Source: Hyphomonadaceae bacterium UBA5336 | GTDB taxonomy: Bacteria > Pseudomonadota > Alphaproteobacteria > Caulobacterales > Hyphomonadaceae | Reading direction: 5' to 3' | DNA: 64,000 bases | NCBI GenBank assembly: GCA_002408125.1 | Contig: DHQO01000025.1 | Location: 159,839-223,838, forward strand | Shown here: positions 33,971 to 42,661 of the stretch, in pieces | How the letters are laid out: each line of letters begins with the position of its first letter | Numbering within the stretch: position 1 is the stretch's first letter | Translations under genes and position numbers: made by a program | The notes under the pieces: model-generated | Seen by the model: only the letters and a program-made list of their open reading frames with translations | Database searches by the model: none | What the model was told of the DNA's origin: nothing

Positions 33971-34798
33971 CTAGTCAAAACTCAACCAGAGGGCGCAGGC
34001 ATCGTCGGCACGTTTCACCCGTCCGATGGCCTGGCGGGAGAGGCCGGATTCGTGGCGGCGAAGCTGCGTGACGAGGTCGCCAAGACCGCATGTGCGCACG
34101 GCACTGGCCAGGCCGGGGCCATCATACAGCCCGTAAGGATGGATCAGGCGGTAGAACCCGTCCGACATCAGGAGAATCTGCGTTCGCGCGGTGGCAGGAA
34201 TGCTGACCCGGTTCAGACGGGTGATGACATGCGGGCGCAGGCTGAAGATCGGCTTTTCGGCCTCGAAAGCCGCCTCCCGGGCCTCGCGCACGGCGTTCCA
34301 GATCTCCTCCTCGCTGCGCTTGAGCACCTCGCGATTGTCCTCGCTTTCCTGCTCGGAGGCACCGACAGGCCCGTACTCCTCGCCGCTGATCAGGTCCAGG
34401 GCCATGCAGTCGCCCAGCCAGCAGAGCTCGGCCACATCGCCCAGCCGGCGCAGCCAAATGCCTGACGCGATCGGCCAGGCGGCGGGCGGCAGGCTATCCA
34501 GCGGCGTGTCGCTCTCGGATTCTGCCCGGGCCCGCACCTGCTCCAGGATGCGCCTGAAATAAACCTCGGGTGCCTCGCCCTCTTTCGGGGCGTGGCCTAT
34601 CAGGTGAGATGACAGCGTATCGGCGAACCAGGCCGCGCCGCTTTCCGCGCCGGGAAAGGGTTGCAGCGGCGTCGCATCCGTCGCCCCGTCCAGCACCCAG
34701 GCCGTTCCGGCGCCTTCATCATAGCCATACCGGTCATCCCCGGTCTTGCCCGGATTGCCGGGGGAATTCACGGCATCGACAATCTCGAACGCGGACAC
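33971..34798 (-). CDS. PP2C-family protein phosphatase
   Basis: A 275-residue metal-dependent Ser/Thr phosphatase. PP2C motifs with metal-binding Asp: GDDRYGY near the start, WVLDGATDATP, IWLRRLGDVAELCWLGDC, LLMSDGFYRLI and RADDACALWL near the end. No signal peptide or membrane helix. Transcribed leftward 21 bases downstream of yebC, possibly co-transcribed. Target unknown. Confidence 0.82.
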   Translation of the reverse strand: MSAFEIVDAVNSPGNPGKTGDDRYGYDEGAGTAWVLDGATDATPLQPFPGAESGAAWFADTLSSHLIGHAPKEGEAPEVYFRRILEQVRARAESESDTPLDSLPPAAWPIASGIWLRRLGDVAELCWLGDCMALDLISGEEYGPVGASEQESEDNREVLKRSEEEIWNAVREAREAAFEAEKPIFSLRPHVITRLNRVSIPATARTQILLMSDGFYRLIHPYGLYDGPGLASAVRTCGLGDLVTQLRRHESGLSRQAIGRVKRADDACALWLSFD

Positions 34799-34819
34799 GT
34801 TTCCCCCAACTGGTTCTGC

Positions 34820-35572
34820 CTAACTCGCCAGGCGTTCCATTTCCTCGTCGGAGAGTTCGGAATTGTCGTAGACGTTTTGCACGTCATCAAGCTCGTCGAG
34901 CGTGTCAAGGAGCTTCATCAGCGTGTCGGCGGCCTGGCCTTCGACGGGCACGGTGTTCTGGGGCTTCCAGATCAGCTTGGTGGAGGTGGCTTCGACATCC
35001 GGCCAGGCCTCGTCCAGCGCGCTCGCGACTTCGTTCAGGCCCTCACGCTCGGTATAGATGACATAGGTTTCGCCATCGACTTCCATGTCGGTCGCGCCGG
35101 CCTCCAGCACCGCCATCATGACATCGTCTTCCGCGCCGACCTCGGCCGGGTAGATGATCTCGCCGACCTGATCGAAGCCGAAGCTGACCGAGCCGGTCTC
35201 GCCCAGGTTTCCGCCATTCTTGGAGAAGGTGGAGCGGATATCGCTGGCCGCGCGGTTCTTGTTGTCGGTCGAGGCCTCGACAATGATGCCGACGCCACCG
35301 GGGCCGAAACCCTCATAGCGGATATCGACATAATCATCGCCGCCGCCGCCCGCGCCCTTGTCGATGGCGCGCTTGATATTGTCCTTGGGGAGCGAGGAGC
35401 CCTTGGCGTTCTTGATCGCCAGGCGCAGGCGCGGATTGGCGTCCGGGTCCGGCCCGCCCATCTTCGTCGCAATGGTGATTTCCTTGCTCAGCCGCGAGAA
35501 GAGCACGGCGCGCTTTTTGTCCTGCGCGCCCTTGCGGTGTTGGATGTTCGCCCATTTACTATGGCCGGCCAT
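34820..35572 (-). CDS. yebC: YebC/PmpR-family (TACO1-like) protein
   Basis: A 250-residue cytoplasmic protein of the YebC family, described as transcription regulators and, more recently, as translation factors that ease ribosome stalling. The family start MAGHSKWANIQHRKGAQDKK fixes the ATG at 35572; an upstream open extension is rejected. Further motifs: NPRLRLAIKNAKGSSLPKDNI and YEGFGPGGVGIIVEASTDN. Divergent from the diguanylate cyclase gene. Confidence 0.96.
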   Translation of the reverse strand: MAGHSKWANIQHRKGAQDKKRAVLFSRLSKEITIATKMGGPDPDANPRLRLAIKNAKGSSLPKDNIKRAIDKGAGGGGDDYVDIRYEGFGPGGVGIIVEASTDNKNRAASDIRSTFSKNGGNLGETGSVSFGFDQVGEIIYPAEVGAEDDVMMAVLEAGATDMEVDGETYVIYTEREGLNEVASALDEAWPDVEATSTKLIWKPQNTVPVEGQAADTLMKLLDTLDELDDVQNVYDNSELSDEEMERLAS

Positions 35573-35705
35573 GAATGCCTCATTTCGTGGTGTGTTCGTC
35601 TGCCGCCTGACTAACCTAATCTGACGGGTCAGGGAAGGCAGGCCCTGCCGTGACAGGGCCTTGCGAACTCCAGGGTTGGAAAAAGTTGATCCGATTTGAT
35701 TGAAT

Positions 35706-35722
35706 TTCACAGATTGTGTGAA
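35706..35722. promoter_or_regulatory. Dyad TTCACA-N5-TGTGAA upstream of diguanylate cyclase
   Basis: Perfect 6-bp arms (35706-35711 and 35717-35722) in the AT-rich stretch in front of the GGDEF gene. It would lie inside the coding region if the far TTG start at 35700 were used, which supports the later start. May bind a regulator or form a hairpin. Confidence 0.4.
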
Positions 35723-35792
35723 GGTGCCGTTTAGATGGCTCCTAATAGCTTTGAGAAAGTTTATCCACCCGCGACTACGGAGTGTACGCAAT

Positions 35793-36533
35793 ATGATCGT
35801 CCCATATCGTGAATATATACTTCGGATATTCTTGCTCACGTTCGGCTGTATCGTTGCCTGCGCGAGCCTTTCGCATGCCATGGCCGGTTGGGACGCAAAG
35901 GTTTCTTCGCATGAAATCCAGACACTGGCGATTGTACTGCCGATGATCATTGCGCCCTTCGCGATTGCCTTGGCGATTCACGACGGGCTGCAATCTGAAA
36001 GGTTAAAGTCTGCGAGCCAGGACACGAGCGCTCGCGATAATCTGACCGGCCTGCTCAACCGCAGGAGCTTCTTCCGTCAGATTGAAAACATGCGCCAGCT
36101 GACGAGCAGCAGCGAAGTGTTCTTCTTCATGGTCATCGATGTTGACCACTTCAAATCGATCAATGCCCGGTTCGGTCATGAGGCTGGCGATGCCGTCCTG
36201 ATCCATGTCGCCGACTGTCTGCGCAGCCGCGCGACCGAGGATATGCGTATCGCGCGATTTGGCGGCGAGGAGTTCATTATTGCCGGTCATCTCAACACGA
36301 TCGGTACGCTTCAGCGCTTCGGCCAGCGTATCATCCAGTGCGTCGAGAATAATGAGGAAGGTAACAAACACCTCCAGGTGCGCGTGCGTGTCAGTGTCGG
36401 CAGCTGCATCGCGACGAGCGATGTGTCGACCGAACTGGCGGTAGCACACGCAGAATCTGCCATGCTGCAGGTCCTGCGCACGGGACGGCACAAGGTGGTC
36501 GGCGCACACGAAGACCAGCAATACGCCGCCTGA
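35793..36533 (+). CDS. Membrane diguanylate cyclase (GGDEF domain)
   Basis: Makes cyclic di-GMP from two GTP. About 246 residues from ATG 35793; a TTG at 35700 would add 31 residues. Two membrane helices (ILRIFLLTFGCIVACASL and TLAIVLPMIIAPFAIALAI) precede a GGDEF domain with DNLTGLLNRRSFF, DVDHFKSINARFGHEAGD and the active GGEEF site. The residues before GGEEF (ATEDMRIARF) lack the RxxD inhibitory site, so product inhibition may be absent. Codon use and base composition are visibly less GC-rich than neighbours, suggesting recent acquisition. A 9-bp GC stem (36542-36573) follows the stop. Confidence 0.85.
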   Translation: MIVPYREYILRIFLLTFGCIVACASLSHAMAGWDAKVSSHEIQTLAIVLPMIIAPFAIALAIHDGLQSERLKSASQDTSARDNLTGLLNRRSFFRQIENMRQLTSSSEVFFFMVIDVDHFKSINARFGHEAGDAVLIHVADCLRSRATEDMRIARFGGEEFIIAGHLNTIGTLQRFGQRIIQCVENNEEGNKHLQVRVRVSVGSCIATSDVSTELAVAHAESAMLQVLRTGRHKVVGAHEDQQYAA

Positions 36534-36602
36534 ACCGGAAGCCGCCCGCGATCCTTAACAGATGCGCGGGCGGTGGGTTCGAGCGGTAAGGGGCAATGGG
36601 GC

Positions 36603-37358
36603 CTAAATCGCCTGACCGCCGGACACTTCGATGCGTTGCGCCGTCAGCCATCGATTGTCCGGCTCGAGCAGGCTCGCAATCATCGGCCCGATATCATCGG
36701 GCACACCAACCCGGCCGAGGGCGGTGATGGAGGCGATCTGTGTATTGAGATCGGCCTTGTCGCGCACGGCACCGCCATCGAAGTCGGTCTCGATGGCGCC
36801 GGGGGCGACGGTGTTAACCGTTATCCCGCGGCTGCCCCACTCCTTGGCCATGTAGCGCGTTAGGACTTCCACCGCGCCCTTGGCCGCGGCATAGGCAGCG
36901 TAGCCCGGAAGGGCGAAGCGGGTGAGGCCGGAGGAAATGTTCACGACCCGGCCGCCATCGGCGATGAGCGGGTAGAGGGTCTGGGACAGGAAGTAGACGC
37001 CCTTGAAGTGAACATTGCACAGGGCGTCGAACTGCGCCTCGGTGGTCTCGGTGACAAGCGCACCATCGCCATGGCCGGCATTGTTGACGAGATTGTCGAA
37101 GGTCTCGCGACCCCAGCCGGTCTCCAGGGCGGCTTTCAGGCGAGCTGCAAAATCGGCGAAGGTCGACACGTCGCCTGTATCGAGCTGGAGCGCGGCGGCC
37201 TTGCGGCCCATTGCCTGAATCTCTGCGACGACGTTTTCGGCCTCGCTTTCATTGCTGCGATAGGTCAGCACGACATCGCCGCCCTTGCGGGCAACATTCA
37301 GCGCCGTGTTACGCCCGAGGCCCCGGCTGCCGCCGGTAATGAGTGTGATAGTGGACAT
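36603..37358 (-). CDS. SDR-family oxidoreductase
   Basis: A 251-residue NAD(P)H-dependent reductase. TGGSRGLGRN cofactor motif, VNNAGHGDG, catalytic Ser in VVNISSGLTRFALPGYAAYAAAKGA with Tyr-Lys, and the end TAQRIEVSGG. Similar to the 3-oxoacyl-ACP-reductase-like SDRs that lie beside AraC regulators. The start at 37358 has an AGGAGAC-type ribosome site (plus-strand GGTCTCCT). Divergent from the AraC gene, which probably controls it. Confidence 0.88.
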   Translation of the reverse strand: MSTITLITGGSRGLGRNTALNVARKGGDVVLTYRSNESEAENVVAEIQAMGRKAAALQLDTGDVSTFADFAARLKAALETGWGRETFDNLVNNAGHGDGALVTETTEAQFDALCNVHFKGVYFLSQTLYPLIADGGRVVNISSGLTRFALPGYAAYAAAKGAVEVLTRYMAKEWGSRGITVNTVAPGAIETDFDGGAVRDKADLNTQIASITALGRVGVPDDIGPMIASLLEPDNRWLTAQRIEVSGGQAI

Positions 37359-37420
37359 GGCAGGTCTCCTTCTGCGTGTTCTGTTGAGCCAGGGATATCG
37401 GAAGCGGGGTGGAAAGGTCG

Positions 37421-37438
37421 TTGCCGAAACCTCGGCAA
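37421..37438. promoter_or_regulatory. Dyad TTGCCGA-N4-TCGGCAA between SDR and AraC genes
   Basis: Perfect 7-bp arms in the 140-base divergent region, 63 bases from the SDR start and 61 from the AraC start. A likely control element for one or both genes. Confidence 0.4.
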
Positions 37439-37498
37439 GTTTTGCCTGATCCTGCAAACTCGGGTGCAATGCGGCCCGCGCTGACATAGAGTGGGCTC

Positions 37499-38392
37499 AT
37501 GACAGATGCGCTTCTTGATGCCGTTCGCCGCTATGCCGATGCCCATGCCGAAACCGGCAGCCAGCACATGACTCCGATCCGGGGCTTCACAGTCATACGT
37601 GAAACCGTGCCGAACATGATCCGTCATTCGATCATGCAGCCGTTGGTTTGCCTTGTCCTGCAGGGCAGAAAGCAGGTGAATATGGGCGCGCAGAGTTTCG
37701 AGTTCGGCGCCGGGGATTCCCTGCTTATCACCGCCGATATTCCCACGGTCAGCCAGATTACAAAAGCGAGCGTAGACACGCCCTATCTCTCCCTGGCGGT
37801 CGATCTCGATCCCGGTATGATCGCCGACCTCCGGCTACAGATGGGATCGCAGGGGGAAACGGAGGCCGGTCCAGTGCGGATCGTGCCGACCCGTGATGAG
37901 GTGGCCGATGCCGCCCACCGGATCATGAAACTGCTCGACCGGCCCGAGGCCGTACCCGTTCTGCATGAACAGCTTCTCCGGGAGCTGCATTACTGGCTGT
38001 TAATGGGCCGGCATGGCAGCGCGATCCGCAGGCTCGGCTGGGCCGAAGGGCATGAAGCCCGCATCGCGCGCGCCGTTGCGGTGATCCGCGCGCGCTATGA
38101 CGAGACGCTTCCGGTGGACGGGCTGGCCGATGTGGCGGGTATGAGCCCGTCCTCCTTCCACAGCCATTTCAAGGCCATCACTTCGCTCTCGCCCCTGCAG
38201 TTCCAGAAACAGTTGCGCCTGATCGAGGCGCGCCGTCTGATGCTGGCCGAAGGCAGTTCTGCCAGCCATGCCGCCTATGCCGTAGGCTATGAGAGCGTGC
38301 CGCAGTTTACCCGCGAATATGCGCGGATGTTCGGCCTGCCGCCGGCGCGCGACAAAGCGGCTGCGCAGGAAAGGGCGGAAACCGCCGCCTGA
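37499..38392 (+). CDS. AraC-family transcriptional regulator
   Basis: A 297-residue regulator with an N-terminal cupin-like AraC_N domain (TPIRGFTVIRETVPN, QPLVCLVLQGRKQV, GDSLLITADIPTVSQI) and two C-terminal helix-turn-helix motifs (LADVAGMSPSSFHSHFKAI and AAYAVGYESVPQFTREYARMFG). This subtype usually activates a divergent oxidoreductase gene, here the SDR. Ends one base before the convergent metallophosphoesterase gene. Confidence 0.92.
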   Translation: MTDALLDAVRRYADAHAETGSQHMTPIRGFTVIRETVPNMIRHSIMQPLVCLVLQGRKQVNMGAQSFEFGAGDSLLITADIPTVSQITKASVDTPYLSLAVDLDPGMIADLRLQMGSQGETEAGPVRIVPTRDEVADAAHRIMKLLDRPEAVPVLHEQLLRELHYWLLMGRHGSAIRRLGWAEGHEARIARAVAVIRARYDETLPVDGLADVAGMSPSSFHSHFKAITSLSPLQFQKQLRLIEARRLMLAEGSSASHAAYAVGYESVPQFTREYARMFGLPPARDKAAAQERAETAA

Positions 38393-39214
38393 TCAGGCGG
38401 GCAGGGCCGGGCTGAGGCGTCCGCCAAGGCGGATCATCTCGATCCGGGTGGCCAGGCCTGTTGCATCGTCGGTCTCGACATAGGTGCCGCACAGCGTGCC
38501 GTCGCCCATGGCCGGCTGGTAGCGATCTCCCGGCAGCTGAGTCTCGAAGCGGTAGAGCGAGATGTCCTTCCGCATGCCGATCACGCTGTCATAGTCCCCG
38601 CACATGCCGGCATCGGTCTGGTAGGCCGTGCCGCCCGACAGGATCATGGCATCGGCGGTCGGCACATGGGTGTGCGAGCCGACCACCAGGCTGGCGCGCC
38701 CGTCGCAGTGATGGCCCATGGCCATTTTCTCGCTGGTGGCTTCGCAATGCATGTCCACGATCAGCGCATCGGTGACGCTGCCAAGCGCCAGTTCCTCCAG
38801 TGCGGTCGTGGCGGCCTCGAACGGGTTGTCCATGGCCTGGCGCATGAAGACATTGCCAAGCAGCTGGACCACACCGACCCGCCGGCTATCGGGCAGGGCG
38901 AACAGGTGTGCGCCCCGGCCGGGCGCTGCGGCGATCTTGGGATAGTTCACCGGGCGGATGATGCGCGGGTCCCGGTCGATATGATTGAGCATCTCGCGCT
39001 GGTCCCAGGCATGGTCGCCCAGGGTCAGGCAGTCGGCGCCGGCCTCGAAGAAATCCTCGGCGATTGCGGCGGTCAGGCCGAAGCCGCCGGCTGCGTTTTC
39101 AGCATTCACAACAATAAAATCGAGCGCCAGCTGGCGTCGCAGACGTGGCAGATGCTCGGTCACCGCCGACCGGCCCGGTGCCCCCACCACGTCACCAAAA
39201 AATGCAAGCCTCAT
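38393..39214 (-). CDS. TIGR00282/YmdB-family metallophosphoesterase
   Basis: A 273-residue dinuclear-metal phosphoesterase; relatives hydrolyse 2',3'-cyclic nucleotides. The start at 39214 opens the metal motif FFGDVVGAPGR; then NAENAAGGFGL, LGDHAWDQREM and GSHTHVPTADA supply the other metal ligands. A 23-residue upstream extension is rejected as promoter DNA. Adjoins the convergent AraC gene end to end. Confidence 0.9.
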   Translation of the reverse strand: MRLAFFGDVVGAPGRSAVTEHLPRLRRQLALDFIVVNAENAAGGFGLTAAIAEDFFEAGADCLTLGDHAWDQREMLNHIDRDPRIIRPVNYPKIAAAPGRGAHLFALPDSRRVGVVQLLGNVFMRQAMDNPFEAATTALEELALGSVTDALIVDMHCEATSEKMAMGHHCDGRASLVVGSHTHVPTADAMILSGGTAYQTDAGMCGDYDSVIGMRKDISLYRFETQLPGDRYQPAMGDGTLCGTYVETDDATGLATRIEMIRLGGRLSPALPA

Positions 39215-39240
39215 CACGCTCTTATGCGCCTGTCGGGGGA

Positions 39241-39277
39241 AAAATAAAAGCGCGCACCCGCCGGGGCGAGTGCGCGC
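39241..39277 (-). terminator. Intrinsic terminator of the lipoprotein gene at 39306
   Basis: An 8-bp perfect stem (GCGCGCAC 39250-39257, complement 39270-39277) followed on the minus strand by TTTTATTTT. Located 29 bases after the stop of the leftward lipoprotein gene and just upstream of the metallophosphoesterase start. Confidence 0.85.
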
Positions 39278-39305
39278 AATCATCTGTGTGCCATTTATGT
39301 CGGCA

Positions 39306-40964
39306 CTATTCCTCGTGGGTTACCGTCAGGCCCAGCATGTCCTTGGTGATGATGCTGGGATCCTCAATATCGGCAAAGGTGGACGCCGACAGCGGGGTCT
39401 GCGGGTTGAGGCTGATCGTCAGCGTGCCGGAATTCTGCAGCAGGGAGGTCAGGCCCGTGGAGATATCGGTGGCAATGGCCGGGTCGATCCCGGTCTGGGC
39501 CGCCATCATCGGCAGCATGGCTGCCCCGAAGGTCGCTTGCTGGCGCACCGCGGCCGGGTCTTCACCCGACTGGGCCGCATACAGGTTGATCGCACGGTCG
39601 ATGATGGAATCATCTTCCAGCGACAGGGTGAACTGGTTGAGTGACAGCGCCGATATGGCCTGTTGCATCACCTTCTCGTTCGCCGGCGACCCTTCGTTCA
39701 TGGCTTCGAAGTCCAGCGACTGGAGCTGTTCCATATAGTCGCTGAAACCGGTCATGTCGCCGCCGAAGCGGATCGTGAAGCCATCGGCCAGGCTGAGATA
39801 ATTGTCTGCGGCAGAGAATTGCACCGTGTCGGTTTCCGGGTCGAAGCTCGACTTGCCCGCGCCGGACAACACCAGCGTTTCATAGCCCATCATGCCCAGC
39901 GCACCGGCGAGCTCTGCGCCAGATTCGCCGCCTTCCGGGTCAGCAGAAAGCGTTGCCGTGAAAGGCGCTGTCACGCCGCCAACGGCCACGCCATCTGCGT
40001 TGCGATCCACGGTCGTGGCATAGCTCGGCAGGTCAAAGGACACACCACCCATCTGGAAGTCGAACGCCTCCAGGGAGAAGGTGTCATAGCCCGGCTCCAT
40101 GGGATTGTCGTACATGCTCTCCATCAGGGTCGCGGCGAAATCCTCGTCGTTTTCGAAACCCTCCTTGAAGCCCGCGGCCAGCACGTCGAGCGCAGCACCA
40201 GTAAAGGAGATGCCTCCCAGCGAAGCGGTGAAGGGGTCGTCATCATCACTCTGGCCGCTGAGGCTGAGCGAGGAGATCCTGGCCACGGAGATCTTGCTGT
40301 CCTCGACACCGCCAAACTGGATGGAATCGATCAGGAAGCTGCCTTCATCGCCATCATCATTGAAGTCGAGATTGAAGTCCGACAGCGACCAGCTGTCGAA
40401 GCTGACCTCTTCGATCGGCGGGAACTCGGCCGGATCGCCGGAGCCGTTCAGGCTCGCCACCCAGGCGGCCAGTGCCGGGGAGGGGTTGAGCAGCTCGATG
40501 CCGGCAATCGACAGATCGCCATTGGCGGCCGCCTCGGCATCATGCGGCTCGATCTGGATGTTCGAGAGTGACAGCTTGGAGAAGCTCGCCTGGCCATCGA
40601 CCATGTCGAGGCCGTCCAGTTCCATGGTGCCGATCACCATGGTGGCGCCCTCATCTTCCGGATCGTCGGCATCGCCTGGGATTTCGATCGTTACATTGGA
40701 GTAGACTGCACCATCCCCGTCCTGGCTGACTTCGCCGAATGCGGCACGGCCCGAGCCGGACTGGGCAAGGTTCATTGCCGCAAGCGCGGCAGACGCTTCG
40801 GAAGCATCGCCGCTGCGCAGGGTGATTTTGCCAAGATCGCTCAGGGCGCGTTCGGCAGAGTCCACAGCGGCTGTCCCGGCGCCTTCGACCGTATCTTCGG
40901 CACTCTTGTTGTTGCAGGCCACCAGCAAGGTCGCCGCGGCTACAGTAATTAGGAGGTGTTTCAT
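39306..40964 (-). CDS. Large acidic lipoprotein of unknown function
   Basis: A 552-residue lipoprotein: signal peptide MKHLLITVAAATLLVAC with Cys17. I do not recognise a named domain. The mature protein is strongly acidic and built from alternating short beta-like segments that contain Ser-Leu pairs (ISSLSLSG, SKLSLSNIQIE, SDFNLDFND), interrupted by predicted helices (QTGIDPAIATDISTGLTSLL). It may be an envelope structural or carrier protein. It has its own terminator. Start chosen for the lipobox; upstream in-frame codons are promoter. Confidence 0.75.
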   Translation of the reverse strand: MKHLLITVAAATLLVACNNKSAEDTVEGAGTAAVDSAERALSDLGKITLRSGDASEASAALAAMNLAQSGSGRAAFGEVSQDGDGAVYSNVTIEIPGDADDPEDEGATMVIGTMELDGLDMVDGQASFSKLSLSNIQIEPHDAEAAANGDLSIAGIELLNPSPALAAWVASLNGSGDPAEFPPIEEVSFDSWSLSDFNLDFNDDGDEGSFLIDSIQFGGVEDSKISVARISSLSLSGQSDDDDPFTASLGGISFTGAALDVLAAGFKEGFENDEDFAATLMESMYDNPMEPGYDTFSLEAFDFQMGGVSFDLPSYATTVDRNADGVAVGGVTAPFTATLSADPEGGESGAELAGALGMMGYETLVLSGAGKSSFDPETDTVQFSAADNYLSLADGFTIRFGGDMTGFSDYMEQLQSLDFEAMNEGSPANEKVMQQAISALSLNQFTLSLEDDSIIDRAINLYAAQSGEDPAAVRQQATFGAAMLPMMAAQTGIDPAIATDISTGLTSLLQNSGTLTISLNPQTPLSASTFADIEDPSIITKDMLGLTVTHEE

Positions 40965-41032
40965 CAGTTTTTGATCCCCTTGAAGGTCACGGTGCCCTAA
41001 ACTCACCCAAACAAAGCGATTCTCGGTTTAGC

Positions 41033-41752
41033 ATGTTCCGCGACAATGGCCAGAAAATGGCGCTGAAAGCGCGTAACGGCCGTCAGGTCATTGTCAGGCT
41101 TGAGGTTAATCCGCGCGCGCGCAGGCTGATCCTGCGGCTCGACGAGAAGGCGCGCGAGGCGGTTGCCGTGGCGCCGCGCCCCCGCGATATTCCTGCTGCA
41201 GCCGCCTTCGCGAGCGAGCGGGTCGACTGGATTGCCAGCCAGCTGTCGCGGATGCCGGAGACGGTGGCCTTCGAGCCCGGCGCGGTGATCCCCCTGCGCG
41301 GGGAGCCTTGCCGGCTGAGCCTGGACGGGCCCGGCCGACGCGCTCGGCTGGATGTCGAGGAGGAGGTTGTCCTGCGCGCGCCCGGCGCCGAGGAGACCTT
41401 CCATGCCCGTATCACGCGCTATCTCAAAGCGGCAGCCAAGACCGACCTTGCCGAGGCGGTGGAGCGCCATTGCGAAGTGCTGGGCGTGACAGCCCGGCGC
41501 CTGTCGGTGAAGGACACCCGCTCGCGCTGGGGCTCGTGCAGTTCCGAAGGCGTCCTGTCCTTTTCCTGGCGCCTGATCTGCGCGCCGCCGGATGTGCTCG
41601 ACTATGTTGCCGCCCATGAATGCGCGCACCTTCTGGAGATGAATCATTCCGACCGCTTCTGGGGCCATGTCGAGCGCACCTGCCCGGACTGGAAGCGCCA
41701 CCGCCGCTGGCTGCGCGCCAATGGCCGCGACCTGCATGCGGTGGGCGGTTAG
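41033..41752 (+). CDS. YgjP-type (DUF45) M48-like metallopeptidase
   Basis: A 239-residue soluble protein. The motif AAHECAHLLEMNHSDRFW gives the HExxH-like zinc site (HECAH) with the third ligand region after it; DTRSRWGSCSSEGVLSFSWRL is the conserved family block before it. Predicted zinc hydrolase of unclear substrate. Divergent from the lipoprotein gene. Its stop is interlocked with the stop of the convergent DUF1330 gene (TTAG, 4 bases). Confidence 0.88.
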   Translation: MFRDNGQKMALKARNGRQVIVRLEVNPRARRLILRLDEKAREAVAVAPRPRDIPAAAAFASERVDWIASQLSRMPETVAFEPGAVIPLRGEPCRLSLDGPGRRARLDVEEEVVLRAPGAEETFHARITRYLKAAAKTDLAEAVERHCEVLGVTARRLSVKDTRSRWGSCSSEGVLSFSWRLICAPPDVLDYVAAHECAHLLEMNHSDRFWGHVERTCPDWKRHRRWLRANGRDLHAVGG

Positions 41753-42171
41753 CCGGACAATCCCTCGGCGCGCTTTACGCGTGTCGTCAGCAATTCCTGA
41801 CATAGAAGGCCTGCATCGCGGTGGCGGTGCATCTCCTGATAGGTTGGGTGGTTGAGCGTGGCGATGAAGGCGCGCCGGTCCGGGAAGTGCATCACCATCA
41901 CCGCATCCCAGTCGCCCTGGCCGATGAAATAGCGCTCCACCTCACCCATCAGCAGGCAATGCGCGCCGACCTCTGCGGCCGCCACGCCGAAGGCATCAGC
42001 ATAGCGCTGATAGGCCGCCGCGCCGGGCTCATCGCGACCATGTTCGGGCGCGCCTTCGGGATATTCGGCCTTTACGCGGAATTTCAGCAGGTTCACCTGC
42101 GCGATCGGGCCGTCATAAGGATCGTCACGAAAGGCGCGGAACTGGTCGCCTGTGGGCTGGAAGGCGGGCAT
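41749..42171 (-). CDS. DUF1330 protein
   Basis: A 140-residue ferredoxin-like alpha+beta-barrel protein. Family marks: GPIAQVNLLKFR, GAAAYQRYADAFG, VMVMHFPDRRAFIATLNHPTYQEMHRHRDAGL. Function unknown, sometimes related to oxidative or aromatic metabolism. The ribosome site is in the 3' arm of a perfect 7-bp hairpin, so translation may be controlled. Confidence 0.85.
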   Translation of the reverse strand: MPAFQPTGDQFRAFRDDPYDGPIAQVNLLKFRVKAEYPEGAPEHGRDEPGAAAYQRYADAFGVAAAEVGAHCLLMGEVERYFIGQGDWDAVMVMHFPDRRAFIATLNHPTYQEMHRHRDAGLLCQELLTTRVKRAEGLSG

Positions 42172-42181
42172 GTCTGTTGAT

Positions 42182-42207
42182 CCTCCGGACGTGTCTTTTG
42201 CCGGAGG
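42182..42207 (-). promoter_or_regulatory. Hairpin that covers the DUF1330 ribosome site
   Basis: CCTCCGG (42182-42188) pairs perfectly with CCGGAGG (42201-42207), 12-base loop. On the minus strand the 3' arm holds GGAGG, 10 bases before the DUF1330 ATG. Folding would hide the ribosome site. It could equally be a weak terminator for the gene ending at 42242. Confidence 0.4.
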
Positions 42208-42241
42208 CTGCCATGCTCAGTTGTGGGCGCAAGCCCTGCCG

Positions 42242-42535
42242 TCAGGAGAGCCTGACGCGCTGGGTGCCCTCGCCGTCCTCGACAATGAGGGGGCAGCGGC
42301 TGAACCCGCGGACATCGTCATCGGAGTGGCGATAGAGCGAGGTGTGGATCTGGCGACCGTCGAAATGGCGGCAGACCAGCATGTCATACTCGGCGGGATG
42401 GTTGCCCAGAGCGGCAACCGCCTGGCCGGCATCGGCCGAGCTTTGCCAGACCATCACGCGACTGCCCGTGAACAGGACATAGCCCTCCATCCCGATCGAA
42501 GCGCAGATCACAAGAACAGAGAGAAATTTCAGCAT
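42242..42535 (-). CDS. Small exported protein of unknown function
   Basis: A 97-residue protein with an N-terminal signal or anchor (MLKFLSVLVICASIG). The rest is polar with two Cys (LVCRHFD, FSRCPLI) that could form a disulfide outside the cytoplasm. No family recognised. The start at 42535 was chosen for the signal sequence. Base use matches the genome. Confidence 0.55.
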   Translation of the reverse strand: MLKFLSVLVICASIGMEGYVLFTGSRVMVWQSSADAGQAVAALGNHPAEYDMLVCRHFDGRQIHTSLYRHSDDDVRGFSRCPLIVEDGEGTQRVRLS

Positions 42536-42661
42536 GTCGGGTCCTGTGGCGTGGTGGAGAACTCGAACATTACAGGAGGGCAATTAATATTATGTGTTGC
42601 CGATTCCCGCCGTATCGGCAGATCGCCGAAAGGGTTTGGTAAAAAATCCTCAGACGGTGCC

